Below, piece after piece: positions 1 through 7,805 of a DNA stretch of 24,808 nt. The position numbers and the translations under genes were made by a program. Every line of letters begins with the position of its first letter. The stretch's first letter is position 1. A model generated the notes under the pieces. It was given only the letters and a program-made list of their open reading frames with translations, was not told the origin of the DNA and searched no databases. Source of the DNA: JACQFV01 sp964593585 (GTDB lineage Bacteria; Zixibacteria; MSB-5A5; WJJR01); the NCBI GenBank assembly GCA_964593585.1, contig CAZQIZ010000035.1:1-24808 (forward strand), read 5' to 3'.

Positions 1-104
1 CGTAAGATCAACAACCCAGTCCAAATGCAACACCCATTTTGTTAGAAGGTCTTAATCTCTCCCCGTTTCTGTCGATAATCTCCTAAGAGTTCCGGACCCC
101 AGGG
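1..104. other. Upstream region of glycosyltransferase pair
   Basis: This stretch is visibly richer in A and T than the rest of the window and has no supported gene. A GATAAT hexamer at 74-79 matches the -10 consensus at five of six bases and would place a start of transcription about 20 bases before the ATG at 105. The matching -35 region (around 51-57) is poor, so the promoter call is weak. No further structure was recognised. Confidence 0.25.
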
Positions 105-1175
105 ATGGGGCCGGCGCGACATGGGATGCGTACACCCACGGCCTCATATCGTCCTGATGTTTCCGTCGTTGTGCCGATGCACAACGAACTGGACAACCTG
201 CCCGCAACGGTCGACCGGATCGTAGCGGTACTATCGCGGGCGGGCCGGACCTTCGAGATCATCGCGGTCGACGACGGCTCCACCGACGCCACTGGCGAGC
301 GTCTGCGCTCGATGGCGCAGTCGCAGCGCGCCTTGCGCGTGGTTTCGTACAGACCCAACCGCGGACGCGGCTATGCGATCCGTCAGGGATTTGCCGCCGC
401 GCGCGGACGGATCATCGTCAGCATCGACGCCGATCTCAGTTACGATCCTGAACACATTCCCGGGCTGTTGTCGGTGCTCGACGAGCGGCCCGAGGTCGAC
501 TTCGTCGTGGGCTCGCCCTACTGCCGGGGGGGCCGCACGGAGAATGTCCCGGCCGGGCGACTTCTAATCTCGCGCTGGGGGAACCGGATTCTGGGCCTGG
601 CGATGCCGGGGGGCCTCACGACCGTCACCGGCATCCTGCGCGCCTATCGCCGCGAGGTGCTCGAAGTCCTCGATCTGGAGTCCAACGACAAGGACTTGCA
701 CCTTGAAATCATCTCCAAGGCGATCGCGGCGGGGTTTGTCCCGGCGGAGATGCCGGCGACGCTCACCGGACGGAAACGCGGTCGCTCGAAGTTCTTCTTC
801 AAGGCGACTGCGGCCTCGCATCTGATCTTTTCGTTCTACGAGAAACCGATCCTGCTATTCGGACTGATTGGCGCGTTGATCATGGGCCTGGGGCTGGGCG
901 CGGGGCTGCATCTGGTCTATCTGTGGCAGACCGAGTCGCTCAATCCCGACCGTCCGTTGGTCTCCCTCACCGTGATTTTGCTGGTGGCGGGATTGCAGGT
1001 GCTGTTGTTCGGTTTTCTGGGATCGCAGATTGTACAGATCCGGCGTGAGCTATTCCGCACACAAAAGACGATCCGGGCGGCGACGTTGCAGATGAGGCCG
1101 ACGGATCAGCCGGTCCCGGAGGAAACTCCGGCGCCGATGACGCGCGACACGGAGAATGAACTGGCGGCGCGATGA
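105..1175 (+). CDS. Family 2 glycosyltransferase with C-terminal membrane anchor (polyprenyl-phosphate type)
   Basis: GT-A fold glycosyltransferase that probably moves a sugar from a nucleotide donor to a membrane lipid carrier, at the inner face of the cytoplasmic membrane. Visible motifs are the N-terminal VVPMHNE strand, DDGSTDAT nucleotide-binding loop, the metal-binding DADLS motif, and a basic K-R-GRSKF stretch typical of dolichol/undecaprenyl-phosphate sugar transferases. Two hydrophobic helices follow (about residues 245-275 and 285-310), then a charged tail. At 356 residues the length suits the family. ATG 105 lacks a Shine-Dalgarno at proper distance; ATG 126, seven codons on, is an equally possible start. 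The stop overlaps the next gene as ATGA, so the two are translationally coupled. The exact sugar cannot be told from sequence. Confidence 0.87.
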   Translation: MGPARHGMRTPTASYRPDVSVVVPMHNELDNLPATVDRIVAVLSRAGRTFEIIAVDDGSTDATGERLRSMAQSQRALRVVSYRPNRGRGYAIRQGFAAARGRIIVSIDADLSYDPEHIPGLLSVLDERPEVDFVVGSPYCRGGRTENVPAGRLLISRWGNRILGLAMPGGLTTVTGILRAYRREVLEVLDLESNDKDLHLEIISKAIAAGFVPAEMPATLTGRKRGRSKFFFKATAASHLIFSFYEKPILLFGLIGALIMGLGLGAGLHLVYLWQTESLNPDRPLVSLTVILLVAGLQVLLFGFLGSQIVQIRRELFRTQKTIRAATLQMRPTDQPVPEETPAPMTRDTENELAAR

Positions 1176-2371
1176 GACGGATCCTCGTCATTACCAACCG
1201 CTATCCCTGCGACGCCGACGATCCGGCATCGCCGTTTGTGCCGCACTTTGTCGAGGCGTTGCGTGGCTGCGGTGTGACGGTGGATGTGCTCACCCCGCGT
1301 TATACGCACCGTCCGGCCTGCCCCGAAGCGCCGTCGGTGCATCGCTTTGAGACTGGGGCATCATCGCCGGTCGGCTCCTGGAATCTGGCGTCGCCGGCCA
1401 GTTGGATCCGCCTGAAGCGCTTTGTCGCCGCCGGACACGAGTTGGGGCGCGCGCTCTGCCAGAGTCACCGTTACGATCATATTTTCGCGCTCTGGGCGCT
1501 GCCGTCGGGGGAGTTTGCGCGACGTCTGTCGCGCGAGTATGGCATCCCCTACTCGGTCTGGTGCCTGGGGTCGGACATTTACTCGTGGTCGCAGCGTCCC
1601 TTCATCGGCGTGCAGATTGCGAACGTGTTGCGCGATGCCGCGCAGGTCTTCGGCGACGGCGAGGATATCTGCGAGCGGGTGAAGAGTTGGCTGGGGCTGG
1701 GTTGCCGCTTCCTGCCGTCGTTTCGTCCCCTTTCGGGCGAGCTGCCGATGCAGGTCCCCGCGGCCACCGCGGCGCCGCGCTACCTGTATCTCGGGCGCAT
1801 CCACCGGGCCAAGGGCACGCGTGAATTGCTGCTGGCCTTTGCCGAGGTGATCCGGTCGCTGCCGGCGGCCACGTTGCGGTTTGTGGGCGATGGCCCCGAT
1901 CTGGCGTCGCTGCGGGAAGAGGCCGACGCGCTGGGGATTGCGCCGTCGGTTGCCTTCACCGGGCCGGTGGGCCGCACGGAAATTCTCGACGCGTATCGTC
2001 AGTGTGATTTTGTCGTCATCCCGACCAAGTCCGACAGCCTGCCATTGGTCTTCTCCGAGGCGGCGCAGGCATACCGTCCGGTGATCGGCACCGATGTCGG
2101 CGATCTGGGCGTGATGATTCGCCGCTTCCATCTGGGGATTGTCTGCGACTCGGCCGACCCGGCGCTGTTGGCGGCGGCGATGCGTCAGATGGCTGACTGC
2201 CCGGTCTTCAGCGCTCCGGGACGGGAGCGTCTGCTCAAATTGCTTGATCCGAGGGGCGCCGCGGTAGCATTTTGCCGCAGTGCCTTCGGGGCGGAGTTCA
2301 CCCCCGCGCCCGAATCCGCATCATCCAGCGATCACAAAACGGCTCGACCTGATGTCGCGGTTCATCGCTGA
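1172..2371 (+). CDS. Family 4 (GT-B) glycosyltransferase
   Basis: Retaining GT-B glycosyltransferase of the GT4 type, expected to extend a glycan at the membrane. The N-terminal Rossmann half begins RRILVITNRYP and includes the acceptor-side segment ALWALPSGEFAR. The C-terminal donor half begins near residue 205 with YLYLGRIHRAKGTRELL, followed by LRFVGDGPDL and the conserved region VIPTKSDSLPLVFSEAAQA, in which the second acidic residue is the usual E of the E-x7-E motif. The C-terminal 25 residues are polar and look disordered. It starts on the ATGA overlap with the preceding GT2 gene and ends 12 bases before the tRNA. With only two genes inside the window, the wider pathway (polysaccharide, O-antigen or glycolipid) stays open. 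Confidence 0.87.
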   Translation: MRRILVITNRYPCDADDPASPFVPHFVEALRGCGVTVDVLTPRYTHRPACPEAPSVHRFETGASSPVGSWNLASPASWIRLKRFVAAGHELGRALCQSHRYDHIFALWALPSGEFARRLSREYGIPYSVWCLGSDIYSWSQRPFIGVQIANVLRDAAQVFGDGEDICERVKSWLGLGCRFLPSFRPLSGELPMQVPAATAAPRYLYLGRIHRAKGTRELLLAFAEVIRSLPAATLRFVGDGPDLASLREEADALGIAPSVAFTGPVGRTEILDAYRQCDFVVIPTKSDSLPLVFSEAAQAYRPVIGTDVGDLGVMIRRFHLGIVCDSADPALLAAAMRQMADCPVFSAPGRERLLKLLDPRGAAVAFCRSAFGAEFTPAPESASSSDHKTARPDVAVHR

Positions 2372-2383
2372 CGTCCTCCTGAC

Positions 2384-2458
2384 TGGGGAGTGGCCTAGCG
2401 GTAAGGCAACCGGCTGTTAACCGGTCGATCGCAGGTTCGAATCCTGCCTCCCCAGCCA
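2384..2458 (+). tRNA. tRNA-Asn (anticodon GTT)
   Basis: The sequence folds into a full cloverleaf. The acceptor stem TGGGGAG (2384-2390) pairs with CTCCCCA (2448-2454). The D arm is GCC-loop-GGC. The anticodon stem ACCGG/CCGGT holds the loop CTGTTAA, which gives anticodon GTT. The T arm is GCAGG-TTCGAAT-CCTGC. Discriminator G2455 is followed by an encoded CCA (2456-2458). It lies 12 bases after the glycosyltransferase stop and could be read from the same transcript or its own promoter; none was recognised. Confidence 0.97.
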
Positions 2459-2508
2459 AGACAGAGAAGAATCACCCACAATCGAATCGGGATGGAAGGT
2501 CGTGGCCG

Positions 2509-3705
2509 CTATGGGCGCGGCCAGGTCGTCGGCGGGTACTTAAACCCGGAGCCCGTGTTGAAGAGCACGACACGGTCGCCGGCCTGCACCAGACCGCGAT
2601 CGCGCAACTGCCGCAAGGCCGCCACGGTCGCGCCGCCTTCAGGGCAGGCGAAAATGCCCGTGTCAGCGGCCATCCAGTTCGATCCCTCCGCCCATTCAGC
2701 TTCGCTGATCGCCACGGCGGTCCCACCGGATTCACGAAGGGCGCGCAAGATGAGGAAGTCGCCGAAGGCCGACGGCACGCGCAATCCCAGCGCGGCGGTG
2801 TGTGGATCGGAGACGGGATCGGCGGTCTTCGCGCCGGCTGTGAAGGCGCGCACGATCGGGGCGCAACCCTCGGCTTGCACGGAGATCAGACGCGGACGGC
2901 GCGCATCGATCCAGCCGAGTTGCTCCATCTCCTCGAAGGCCTTCCACATGCCGATCAAGCCGGTGCCACCGCCGGTGGGATAGATGATGACATCGGGGAG
3001 GTCGCCGTCGAAATCCTCCCAGAGTTCATAGCCCATGGTTTTCTTCCCTTCCAGACGGAACGGTTCTTTCAGCGTGGAGAGATCGAACCATTCGGCGGGG
3101 TTGCATTCGGCGCGCATGCGCGCGCCGCAGTCGGCGATAGTGCCCTTGACGGCGCGCACGTCGGCGCCATAGGCGCGGCATTCGCCGAAGAAGGCCTCAC
3201 CGGAATCGTCGGGCATGTAGACCCGCACGTGACATCCGGCCAGCGCGCCATAGGCGGCGGCCGCGCCGGCGGCGTTGCCCGCCGACGGCAGGCAAAATTG
3301 GCGCACTCCCAACTCGCAGGCGCGCGAGATGGCCACGGTCATGCCGCGCGCTTTGAACGATCCGGTCGGGTTCTGCGATTCGTCCTTGATCCAAAGGTGC
3401 GTCAAGCCCAGCCGTTGCGCCAACCGGGGCGCGGCGACCAGCGGCGCGTCGCCCTCACCGAGCGTAAGGATGTTCCGGCTATTGGCCACCGGCAGAAGGC
3501 GGCGGTAGCGCCAGACGCCGGGTCGTTCGTCGTTCAATTGGGCGCGTATACGATCACCGTCACCGACGGTCAGATGAAAGCGGGCGAGCAGGGGGCGGTT
3601 GCAGTCGGCGCAGAAGCGGGCGATCTGGTCACTGGGATAGGCGCGTCCGCACCAACCGCAGCGCAGATCGAAGCGCAGGGGCGTCTGGGGGTCGTCGTCC
3701 GGCAT
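2509..3705 (-). CDS. thrC: Threonine synthase (PLP-dependent), zinc-ribbon N-terminus
   Basis: Converts O-phosphohomoserine to threonine in the cytosol. It belongs to the fold-type II PLP enzymes. An N-terminal zinc ribbon carries Cys16, Cys19, Cys32 and Cys35, as in many plant- and archaeal-type threonine synthases. The PLP lysine is Lys118 in NPTGSFKARGM. The phosphate-binding region is the glycine-rich PTGGGTGLIGMWKAFEEM segment, and SAGNAAGAAAAYGALAG is the second conserved loop. The 398-residue length fits. It is the last gene of a minus-strand run; its ATG is 10 bases after the stop of the CoA-binding protein. Related enzymes such as cysteate synthase or diaminopropionate-type lyases share the fold, so the symbol is very likely but not certain. 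Confidence 0.85.
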   Translation of the reverse strand: MPDDDPQTPLRFDLRCGWCGRAYPSDQIARFCADCNRPLLARFHLTVGDGDRIRAQLNDERPGVWRYRRLLPVANSRNILTLGEGDAPLVAAPRLAQRLGLTHLWIKDESQNPTGSFKARGMTVAISRACELGVRQFCLPSAGNAAGAAAAYGALAGCHVRVYMPDDSGEAFFGECRAYGADVRAVKGTIADCGARMRAECNPAEWFDLSTLKEPFRLEGKKTMGYELWEDFDGDLPDVIIYPTGGGTGLIGMWKAFEEMEQLGWIDARRPRLISVQAEGCAPIVRAFTAGAKTADPVSDPHTAALGLRVPSAFGDFLILRALRESGGTAVAISEAEWAEGSNWMAADTGIFACPEGGATVAALRQLRDRGLVQAGDRVVLFNTGSGFKYPPTTWPRP

Positions 3706-3715
3706 CCGGCACGGG

Positions 3716-4096
3716 CTACGCGGGCAACTCGGCCGGGGTCATGCCGATGTCGACGATCGAACAGGCTACGATCGGCTGCAACCCGAGTTCGGTGGCGCGG
3801 GCAATGACTTCGGGAGCATCGGAGCCGGGATTGAGAAACACCTCGCCGGGTTCGACGGCGGCGATGTCGGACAACACCGTCAGGCCGATTTTGGGCGGCA
3901 GGTAGACGGTGACACGGTCCACCGGGCGGGGCACATCGAGGATCGACTTGTAGGCGGTCACCCCTTCGATCTCGGCCTCATTGGGGTTGACCGGGTAGAC
4001 CGTCCATCCCTGGCGGATGTAGGCGCGCACCGCCTTGTTGCCGAATTTGCCGCGGTCCTTCGAGGCGCCGAGCACGGCCACGGTTCCCTGTGACAT
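3716..4096 (-). CDS. CoA-binding domain protein (Rossmann fold)
   Basis: Small single-domain protein of the CoA-binding family (YccU-like), 126 residues. The N-terminal nucleotide-binding loop reads VAVLGASKDRGKFGNKA, followed by GWTVYPVNP and the family's characteristic PxKxGL-type segment (LPPKIGLTVLSDI) and FLNPGSDAPEVI. ATG 4096 was chosen over the in-frame ATG at 4120 because GAGGAG sits at the right distance before it, and because the longer form would run into a 13-bp inverted repeat. It is placed between a DUF362 gene and threonine synthase on the same strand. The biochemical role of this family is not settled; CoA binding is family knowledge, not something seen here. Confidence 0.85.
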   Translation of the reverse strand: MSQGTVAVLGASKDRGKFGNKAVRAYIRQGWTVYPVNPNEAEIEGVTAYKSILDVPRPVDRVTVYLPPKIGLTVLSDIAAVEPGEVFLNPGSDAPEVIARATELGLQPIVACSIVDIGMTPAELPA

Positions 4097-4115
4097 GAGT
4101 ATCTCCTCTCGGAAA

Positions 4116-4144
4116 CGCACAGGGCGCCCGAGGCGCCCTGTGCG
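4116..4144 (-). terminator. Perfect 13-bp hairpin between DUF362 gene and CoA-binding gene
   Basis: CGCACAGGGCGCC (4116-4128) and its exact reverse complement (4132-4144) enclose a three-base loop, CGA. On the minus strand it lies nine bases after the DUF362 stop and is followed by only a short T run (TTT). It could act as a weak or partial terminator, or as an mRNA-stabilising stem, between DUF362 and the two genes downstream. Confidence 0.5.
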
Positions 4145-4153
4145 ATGATTTCG

Positions 4154-5317
4154 TCAGCGACGGTCCAGGTACCGCTTCTTGTAGTCCTCGAACAGTCGTC
4201 CCCACGGGGTCTTGCTGTAGCCGCGGATGATCTTGCGGCCGACGGTGGGGTACCAGAGCCAGTCGTGGTAGACATTGGAGGCAAAGGGCGCCCAGGCCAC
4301 CAGCGGCGAATGCAGAAGCGGCCGTTCGAGGAAACGCAGCGGTCCCTTGCGCAGCATCTGATCGCCCCAGATTACAAGCGACTTTTTCGTTTTGAAGCCG
4401 AGGTTGATCTGGCGGATATCATCGCCGATCAAATCGATCTGACCGATGTCGGCCACACCGAGACCGCGCTCGTGGCACATGCGCAGGTACGGAATCGAAA
4501 ACGGATCGAAGCCCATGATTCGCGCGGCGACCGCGTCGATGGCGACCGAATCGAACGAGGCCAGCAGAACGTTGCCTTCGCGCGGGATCATCGTGCGCGG
4601 CCCGGCGCCGTCGCCGCAGACGGTCCCATCCATCACGGCGAAGACCTTTGGATGCAGTTCCTTCTGCATCAGCACCAGGTCGACCATCACTTCGTGTATG
4701 TGTTTGTGCGCGTAGTGACGGACTTCCTTGAGAAGCCCGCCAAACGCGTTCTTGATCGCGCCGGTGGTGATGGCGTGACCGTGGGTCTTCACCGTCGGGA
4801 AGTGCATGATCTGCCTGCCGGCGTACATCTTCGGGATCTCGATCCCCTTGGGGAAAATGTGATTGAGCGCCAGAAGCGGGGTCTCGAAGTGGTAGACCGA
4901 CCATTCGACCGACGGCAGGGGCGTGAACGTCAGCCCGTACTTCTCGAGGATCGGCATCCAGATGTTGTTGGTCGCCCCCTTGATCGGGTCGGTGACCACG
5001 GTCTTGTTCTCGATGGGCCAGAGCCGTTCGCGCGGGAAACCATACTCCAGAAGCGCCTTGACCACGCCCTCCACCTGCCAAGGCTGGGAGGAACAGGCGG
5101 GGAAGTACTTGGTCCAGGACAGATTCAATTTCAGCAGCGTGTCGGCGTTGCGGTCGAGCCCATCGACGACGCCGGCCAGATCGAGCAGGCGACGGTAGTC
5201 GTCGAGCACGGTCGCCGGCGTGGTGCGCAAGGCGACCACCCGCGAGCGCAGGGCGGGACCGGCGGCGGCGGCGGTCTGGGGCTGGTGTGAGTGCATGCTC
5301 ATGACAATATCGGGCAT
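4154..5317 (-). CDS. DUF362 domain protein
   Basis: 387-residue member of the DUF362 family. Typical segments are LLKLNLSWTKYFPACSS near residue 62, the central INHFPTVKTH-like stretch (IMHFPTVKTHGHAITTGAIKN), and SFDSVAIDAVAARIMGF. Some DUF362 proteins carry a C-terminal 4Fe-4S ferredoxin; no CxxCxxC cluster is present here, so this is the short form. The N-terminus is uncertain: ATGs at 5317, 5302 and 5296 all lack a Shine-Dalgarno, and the predicted promoter would give a leader of only about 8 to 30 bases. The function of the family is not established, so none is assigned. It follows the GGDEF gene by 38 bases and leads the run to threonine synthase. Confidence 0.8.
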   Translation of the reverse strand: MPDIVMSMHSHQPQTAAAAGPALRSRVVALRTTPATVLDDYRRLLDLAGVVDGLDRNADTLLKLNLSWTKYFPACSSQPWQVEGVVKALLEYGFPRERLWPIENKTVVTDPIKGATNNIWMPILEKYGLTFTPLPSVEWSVYHFETPLLALNHIFPKGIEIPKMYAGRQIMHFPTVKTHGHAITTGAIKNAFGGLLKEVRHYAHKHIHEVMVDLVLMQKELHPKVFAVMDGTVCGDGAGPRTMIPREGNVLLASFDSVAIDAVAARIMGFDPFSIPYLRMCHERGLGVADIGQIDLIGDDIRQINLGFKTKKSLVIWGDQMLRKGPLRFLERPLLHSPLVAWAPFASNVYHDWLWYPTVGRKIIRGYSKTPWGRLFEDYKKRYLDRR

Positions 5318-5332
5318 TTGTTGTGCCCGCTG

Positions 5333-5361
5333 AATATACGTCGGATTTGGTGGTTTTACAA
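5333..5361 (-). promoter_or_regulatory. Sigma-70-like promoter for the DUF362 gene
   Basis: On the minus strand TTGTAA (5356-5361) and TATATT (5333-5338) are separated by 17 bases. Each hexamer matches the consensus at four to five positions. Transcription would begin near 5326, just before the DUF362 start. The -35 box overlaps the stop codon of the upstream diguanylate cyclase, which suggests the DUF362 block can be transcribed separately from the HtrA operon. Confidence 0.45.
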
Positions 5362-6408
5362 CGCGACGCCGCGCCGGTGGCGCGCCGGATCGGAGAGCAC
5401 GAAGAGGTTGCCGCCCTGGCGTTTAGCCTCCAGGAGCGCCATGTCAGCGCACCAGAGGAGCCGTTCGGCGCGCTCGGCATGGAGCGGGAAACTCGCGCCC
5501 CCCACCGACAACTGCAGATTGAGCGCTTCACCGCCGGACTGGCCGCGGCCCAGTGTGAAGCCGCCGGCGGCCAACGCCTGACGCAGACGCTCCGCAAGGA
5601 CGCGGCATTCATCCGCATCGGTGTCTGGCATGAGAATCGCAAACTCATCGCCCCCGAGACGGCAGACGATGTCGATCGCGCGCACGGTGCGACGCAGAGT
5701 CTGGGCGGTGTAGCGCAGGATCGCGTCGCCGACCTGGTGGCCGTGGGTGTCGTTAAGGGCCTTGAAACGGTCCAGATCGCAGATGGAAAGCGACAATGGC
5801 CGCGCAAAGCGCGTGGCGCGTGCCACCTCCTCTGACAGCCGCAGGTTGAAGTAACGTCGGTTGAAGATGTTGGTGAGCGTGTCGATGTGCGACAGCTCGC
5901 GCAATTGCTCCAGCCGAGCGAAATTGCAGAGCGCGACTTCCAAGTCGGACCAGGCGTCGCCCGTGCGCGGATCACAACGCATCGGCGACTCCGGGCTGAA
6001 TCCCCAGTAGACATGGAAACAGAGGTGCCGTCGCGATGGCACCACCGCCATCCCATCGAACCCGACCGCGCGCGCCTGTTCCAGCAGAATGCCCGGCGCG
6101 GAATCGGCGGCGATCCGGTCGCGTCCGGCGATCAGCCGCGCTTCGGTCGCCTCGGACAGGTCGCGTGTCTCGGCCGAATGGGGGAAGATCGCCCACGGAC
6201 CGAGCTGGTGCGCGTTCCAGCCGACGACGAACAGCCGGTCGATGCCGCATTCGGCCGACTCGGCGCAAGCGACACGGACCAAGTCATCGAGCGAATCGGC
6301 GTTGAGCAGGTCACAGAGACGCTGACGATCGCCGGCAGGGAGAAAACGGTGACGATTCGCCAGCCACTCCAGCGAGCGGAGACGTGCACGGTGCGACAGC
6401 CAGCGCAT
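5356..6408 (-). CDS. Diguanylate cyclase (GGDEF domain)
   Basis: Makes cyclic di-GMP from two GTP. The GGDEF domain spans about residues 176-340 of 350. Residues 252-256 are an intact GGDEF in RLGGDEFAILMPD, and RAID at 243-246 lies five residues before it, matching an inhibitory RxxD site for product feedback. DLDRFKALNDTHGHQVGD and the C-terminal ADMALLEAKRQGGN are standard. The N-terminal 170 residues have no transmembrane helix and resemble a degenerate GAF-type sensory region, so it is likely cytosolic. The ATG at 6408 was chosen because longer forms would overlap the upstream STAS gene; it starts five bases after that gene's stop, supporting coupled expression. Confidence 0.9.
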   Translation of the reverse strand: MRWLSHRARLRSLEWLANRHRFLPAGDRQRLCDLLNADSLDDLVRVACAESAECGIDRLFVVGWNAHQLGPWAIFPHSAETRDLSEATEARLIAGRDRIAADSAPGILLEQARAVGFDGMAVVPSRRHLCFHVYWGFSPESPMRCDPRTGDAWSDLEVALCNFARLEQLRELSHIDTLTNIFNRRYFNLRLSEEVARATRFARPLSLSICDLDRFKALNDTHGHQVGDAILRYTAQTLRRTVRAIDIVCRLGGDEFAILMPDTDADECRVLAERLRQALAAGGFTLGRGQSGGEALNLQLSVGGASFPLHAERAERLLWCADMALLEAKRQGGNLFVLSDPARHRRGVAL

Positions 6409-6413
6409 AAGTC

Positions 6414-7109
6414 TCAGCGTAACGCACGCGAACCGTGCATTTGACGGCGGTAGTAGCGGAATCGTTGGTGCCGCAGCGCCAACCCGGCCGACCAGAGGGC
6501 GCGAAAGATCGCCCAACGTCCGGCGCGAAACGATCCGGTTTCCGTCAGACGGGCGCGCAATTCGCCGGTGGAATAGAAGGGGTCTTCGAGGATCAACTGA
6601 CGCAAGGCATCGATCAGTGTGTGTGGGGCGGGAGTCGCGGGGGCCGCGGGCGTCGCCGGCGCGCAAGGGGCCACCGGCACGGGAACCGGACGCGCCACGG
6701 CGGCGCGGCCGTGGCCATTGCCGCCTTGGAAATGCGCCTCGGCGGCATCGAGCCCGTCGAAGTGCAACAGCACGCCCTCCAGCTCAAGCAGATTGTAGAC
6801 GTCGCGCACCGGGGGGGTCATCCGCGCCAGTTTCAAGTCGCCGCCGCCCTCGCGGGCTTCGCGCAGACGAGAGATGAATATCCCCCAACCGGCCGAGGAG
6901 ATGTACTGCGCCCCGGCCAGATCGATGACCAAACGGGTGCGTTTCTGCCGCACCAGTGTGCCGATCACATTGTCCAATTCATCGGCGGTCAGCGTGTCGA
7001 CCGTGCCGTCGACGCGCACGACAAAGACATCCTTTTGCGCCGCGCTGGGTGCCACCGACAGCCGCAGTCCGCCGGGAATGGATGTGGGAGTCTGATCGTT
7101 TATCGCCAC
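6414..7109 (-). CDS. STAS-domain protein with Pro/Ala linker and C-terminal helical domain
   Basis: Residues 15-125 form a STAS domain like that of anti-sigma factor antagonists: VVRVDGTVDTLTADEL, then LVIDLAGAQYISSAGWGIF, where Ser71/Ser72 sit at the site phosphorylated in SpoIIAA-like proteins. A Pro/Ala-rich linker (about 135-165) leads to a basic C-terminal unit of about 65 residues that looks like a winged helix (DPFYSTGELRARL ... AIFRALWSAGLALRHQRFRYYRR). STAS followed by such a domain is not a standard architecture that I recognise. The start is GTG; the gene lies 13 bases after the lipoprotein gene and five before the GGDEF gene. A role as a partner-switching regulator is inference. 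Confidence 0.8.
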   Translation of the reverse strand: MAINDQTPTSIPGGLRLSVAPSAAQKDVFVVRVDGTVDTLTADELDNVIGTLVRQKRTRLVIDLAGAQYISSAGWGIFISRLREAREGGGDLKLARMTPPVRDVYNLLELEGVLLHFDGLDAAEAHFQGGNGHGRAAVARPVPVPVAPCAPATPAAPATPAPHTLIDALRQLILEDPFYSTGELRARLTETGSFRAGRWAIFRALWSAGLALRHQRFRYYRRQMHGSRALR

Positions 7110-7122
7110 CGCGGTCCGTGCC

Positions 7123-7788
7123 TCAACTGGGACCCCATTGGAGCGAGTCGGTGGGGGTCGCTTCCGGTTTGATCTGACGCAGGAACGTGCAGGTGATCGG
7201 GGCCATCGTAACCTTGATGGTCTTCTTCTCGACGCTGGTAATGTAGACGGTCGGCTCCAGCGGCTGGTCTTCCTCCAGATCGGGAGTGTAGAGCACCGCC
7301 ATGTTGTTGCTGAAGGTGGTGCGGACCACGCCCAACTCGGTGTGGCGTTCGGAGGACAGCATCGGCAGCGAGCGGAGGCGCTGCTTCTTGATCGGGTCGT
7401 AGAAGACGACCGAATCGATGTTGAAGGAGTAGCCGATCAGTTTGCGCGGGATGGGACGCACCGACAGATCAAACCAGCACATGAGCGGGTGCTCTTTGCC
7501 CTTCGGACCGGAGATGAAGCTCTGAAGCACCTTGCCGGAGAGACGCAGCGTGAGACTGTCGAAGACATACTCGCCCTCGGGTCCGAGCGTCCACTCCATG
7601 ACGGCGGGCCATTGGGCGCTGCGCGTGAGCCAGTAGGGCGTGCCCTCGTAGAACTGCGGGGCAGGCGGGACGGTGACGGTGGGCTTGACGGCGTGCTCGG
7701 TTTTGGCGGTCGACTCGGGCGCGGTCTTCTCCGAGCCGCAGGAGGCCAATAGCAGGGTCAAAAGCAGAATGCTTGCGCGTGTTTTCAT
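7123..7788 (-). CDS. Predicted lipoprotein of unknown function
   Basis: 221 residues. It begins with a short signal peptide ending in a lipobox (LLLASC, acylated Cys17), followed by a polar, Thr/Pro-rich spacer to about residue 42, so it should be anchored to a membrane on the periplasmic side. The rest alternates hydrophobic and polar residues like a beta-rich domain and has no motif I recognise. It sits between the HtrA protease (17 bases upstream) and the STAS gene (13 bases downstream), so a link with envelope quality control is plausible but inferred. No good Shine-Dalgarno precedes the ATG. Confidence 0.75.
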   Translation of the reverse strand: MKTRASILLLTLLLASCGSEKTAPESTAKTEHAVKPTVTVPPAPQFYEGTPYWLTRSAQWPAVMEWTLGPEGEYVFDSLTLRLSGKVLQSFISGPKGKEHPLMCWFDLSVRPIPRKLIGYSFNIDSVVFYDPIKKQRLRSLPMLSSERHTELGVVRTTFSNNMAVLYTPDLEEDQPLEPTVYITSVEKKTIKVTMAPITCTFLRQIKPEATPTDSLQWGPS

Positions 7789-7805
7789 GGCGGTTTGTCG
7801 CCGGC

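Noticed and set aside
4145..5290. A 381-residue plus-strand open frame.
   Set aside because: It is the exact antisense of the DUF362 gene and shows no family features.
4419..6056. A 545-residue minus-strand open frame across the DUF362 and GGDEF genes.
   Set aside because: It is very rich in Arg, Ala and Ser, has no recognisable family segment, and overlaps two genes with clear domains in another frame of the same strand.
6409..6666. Upstream extension of the diguanylate cyclase to 436 residues.
   Set aside because: It would overlap the STAS gene by about 250 bases and encodes an Arg/Pro-rich stretch without domain features.
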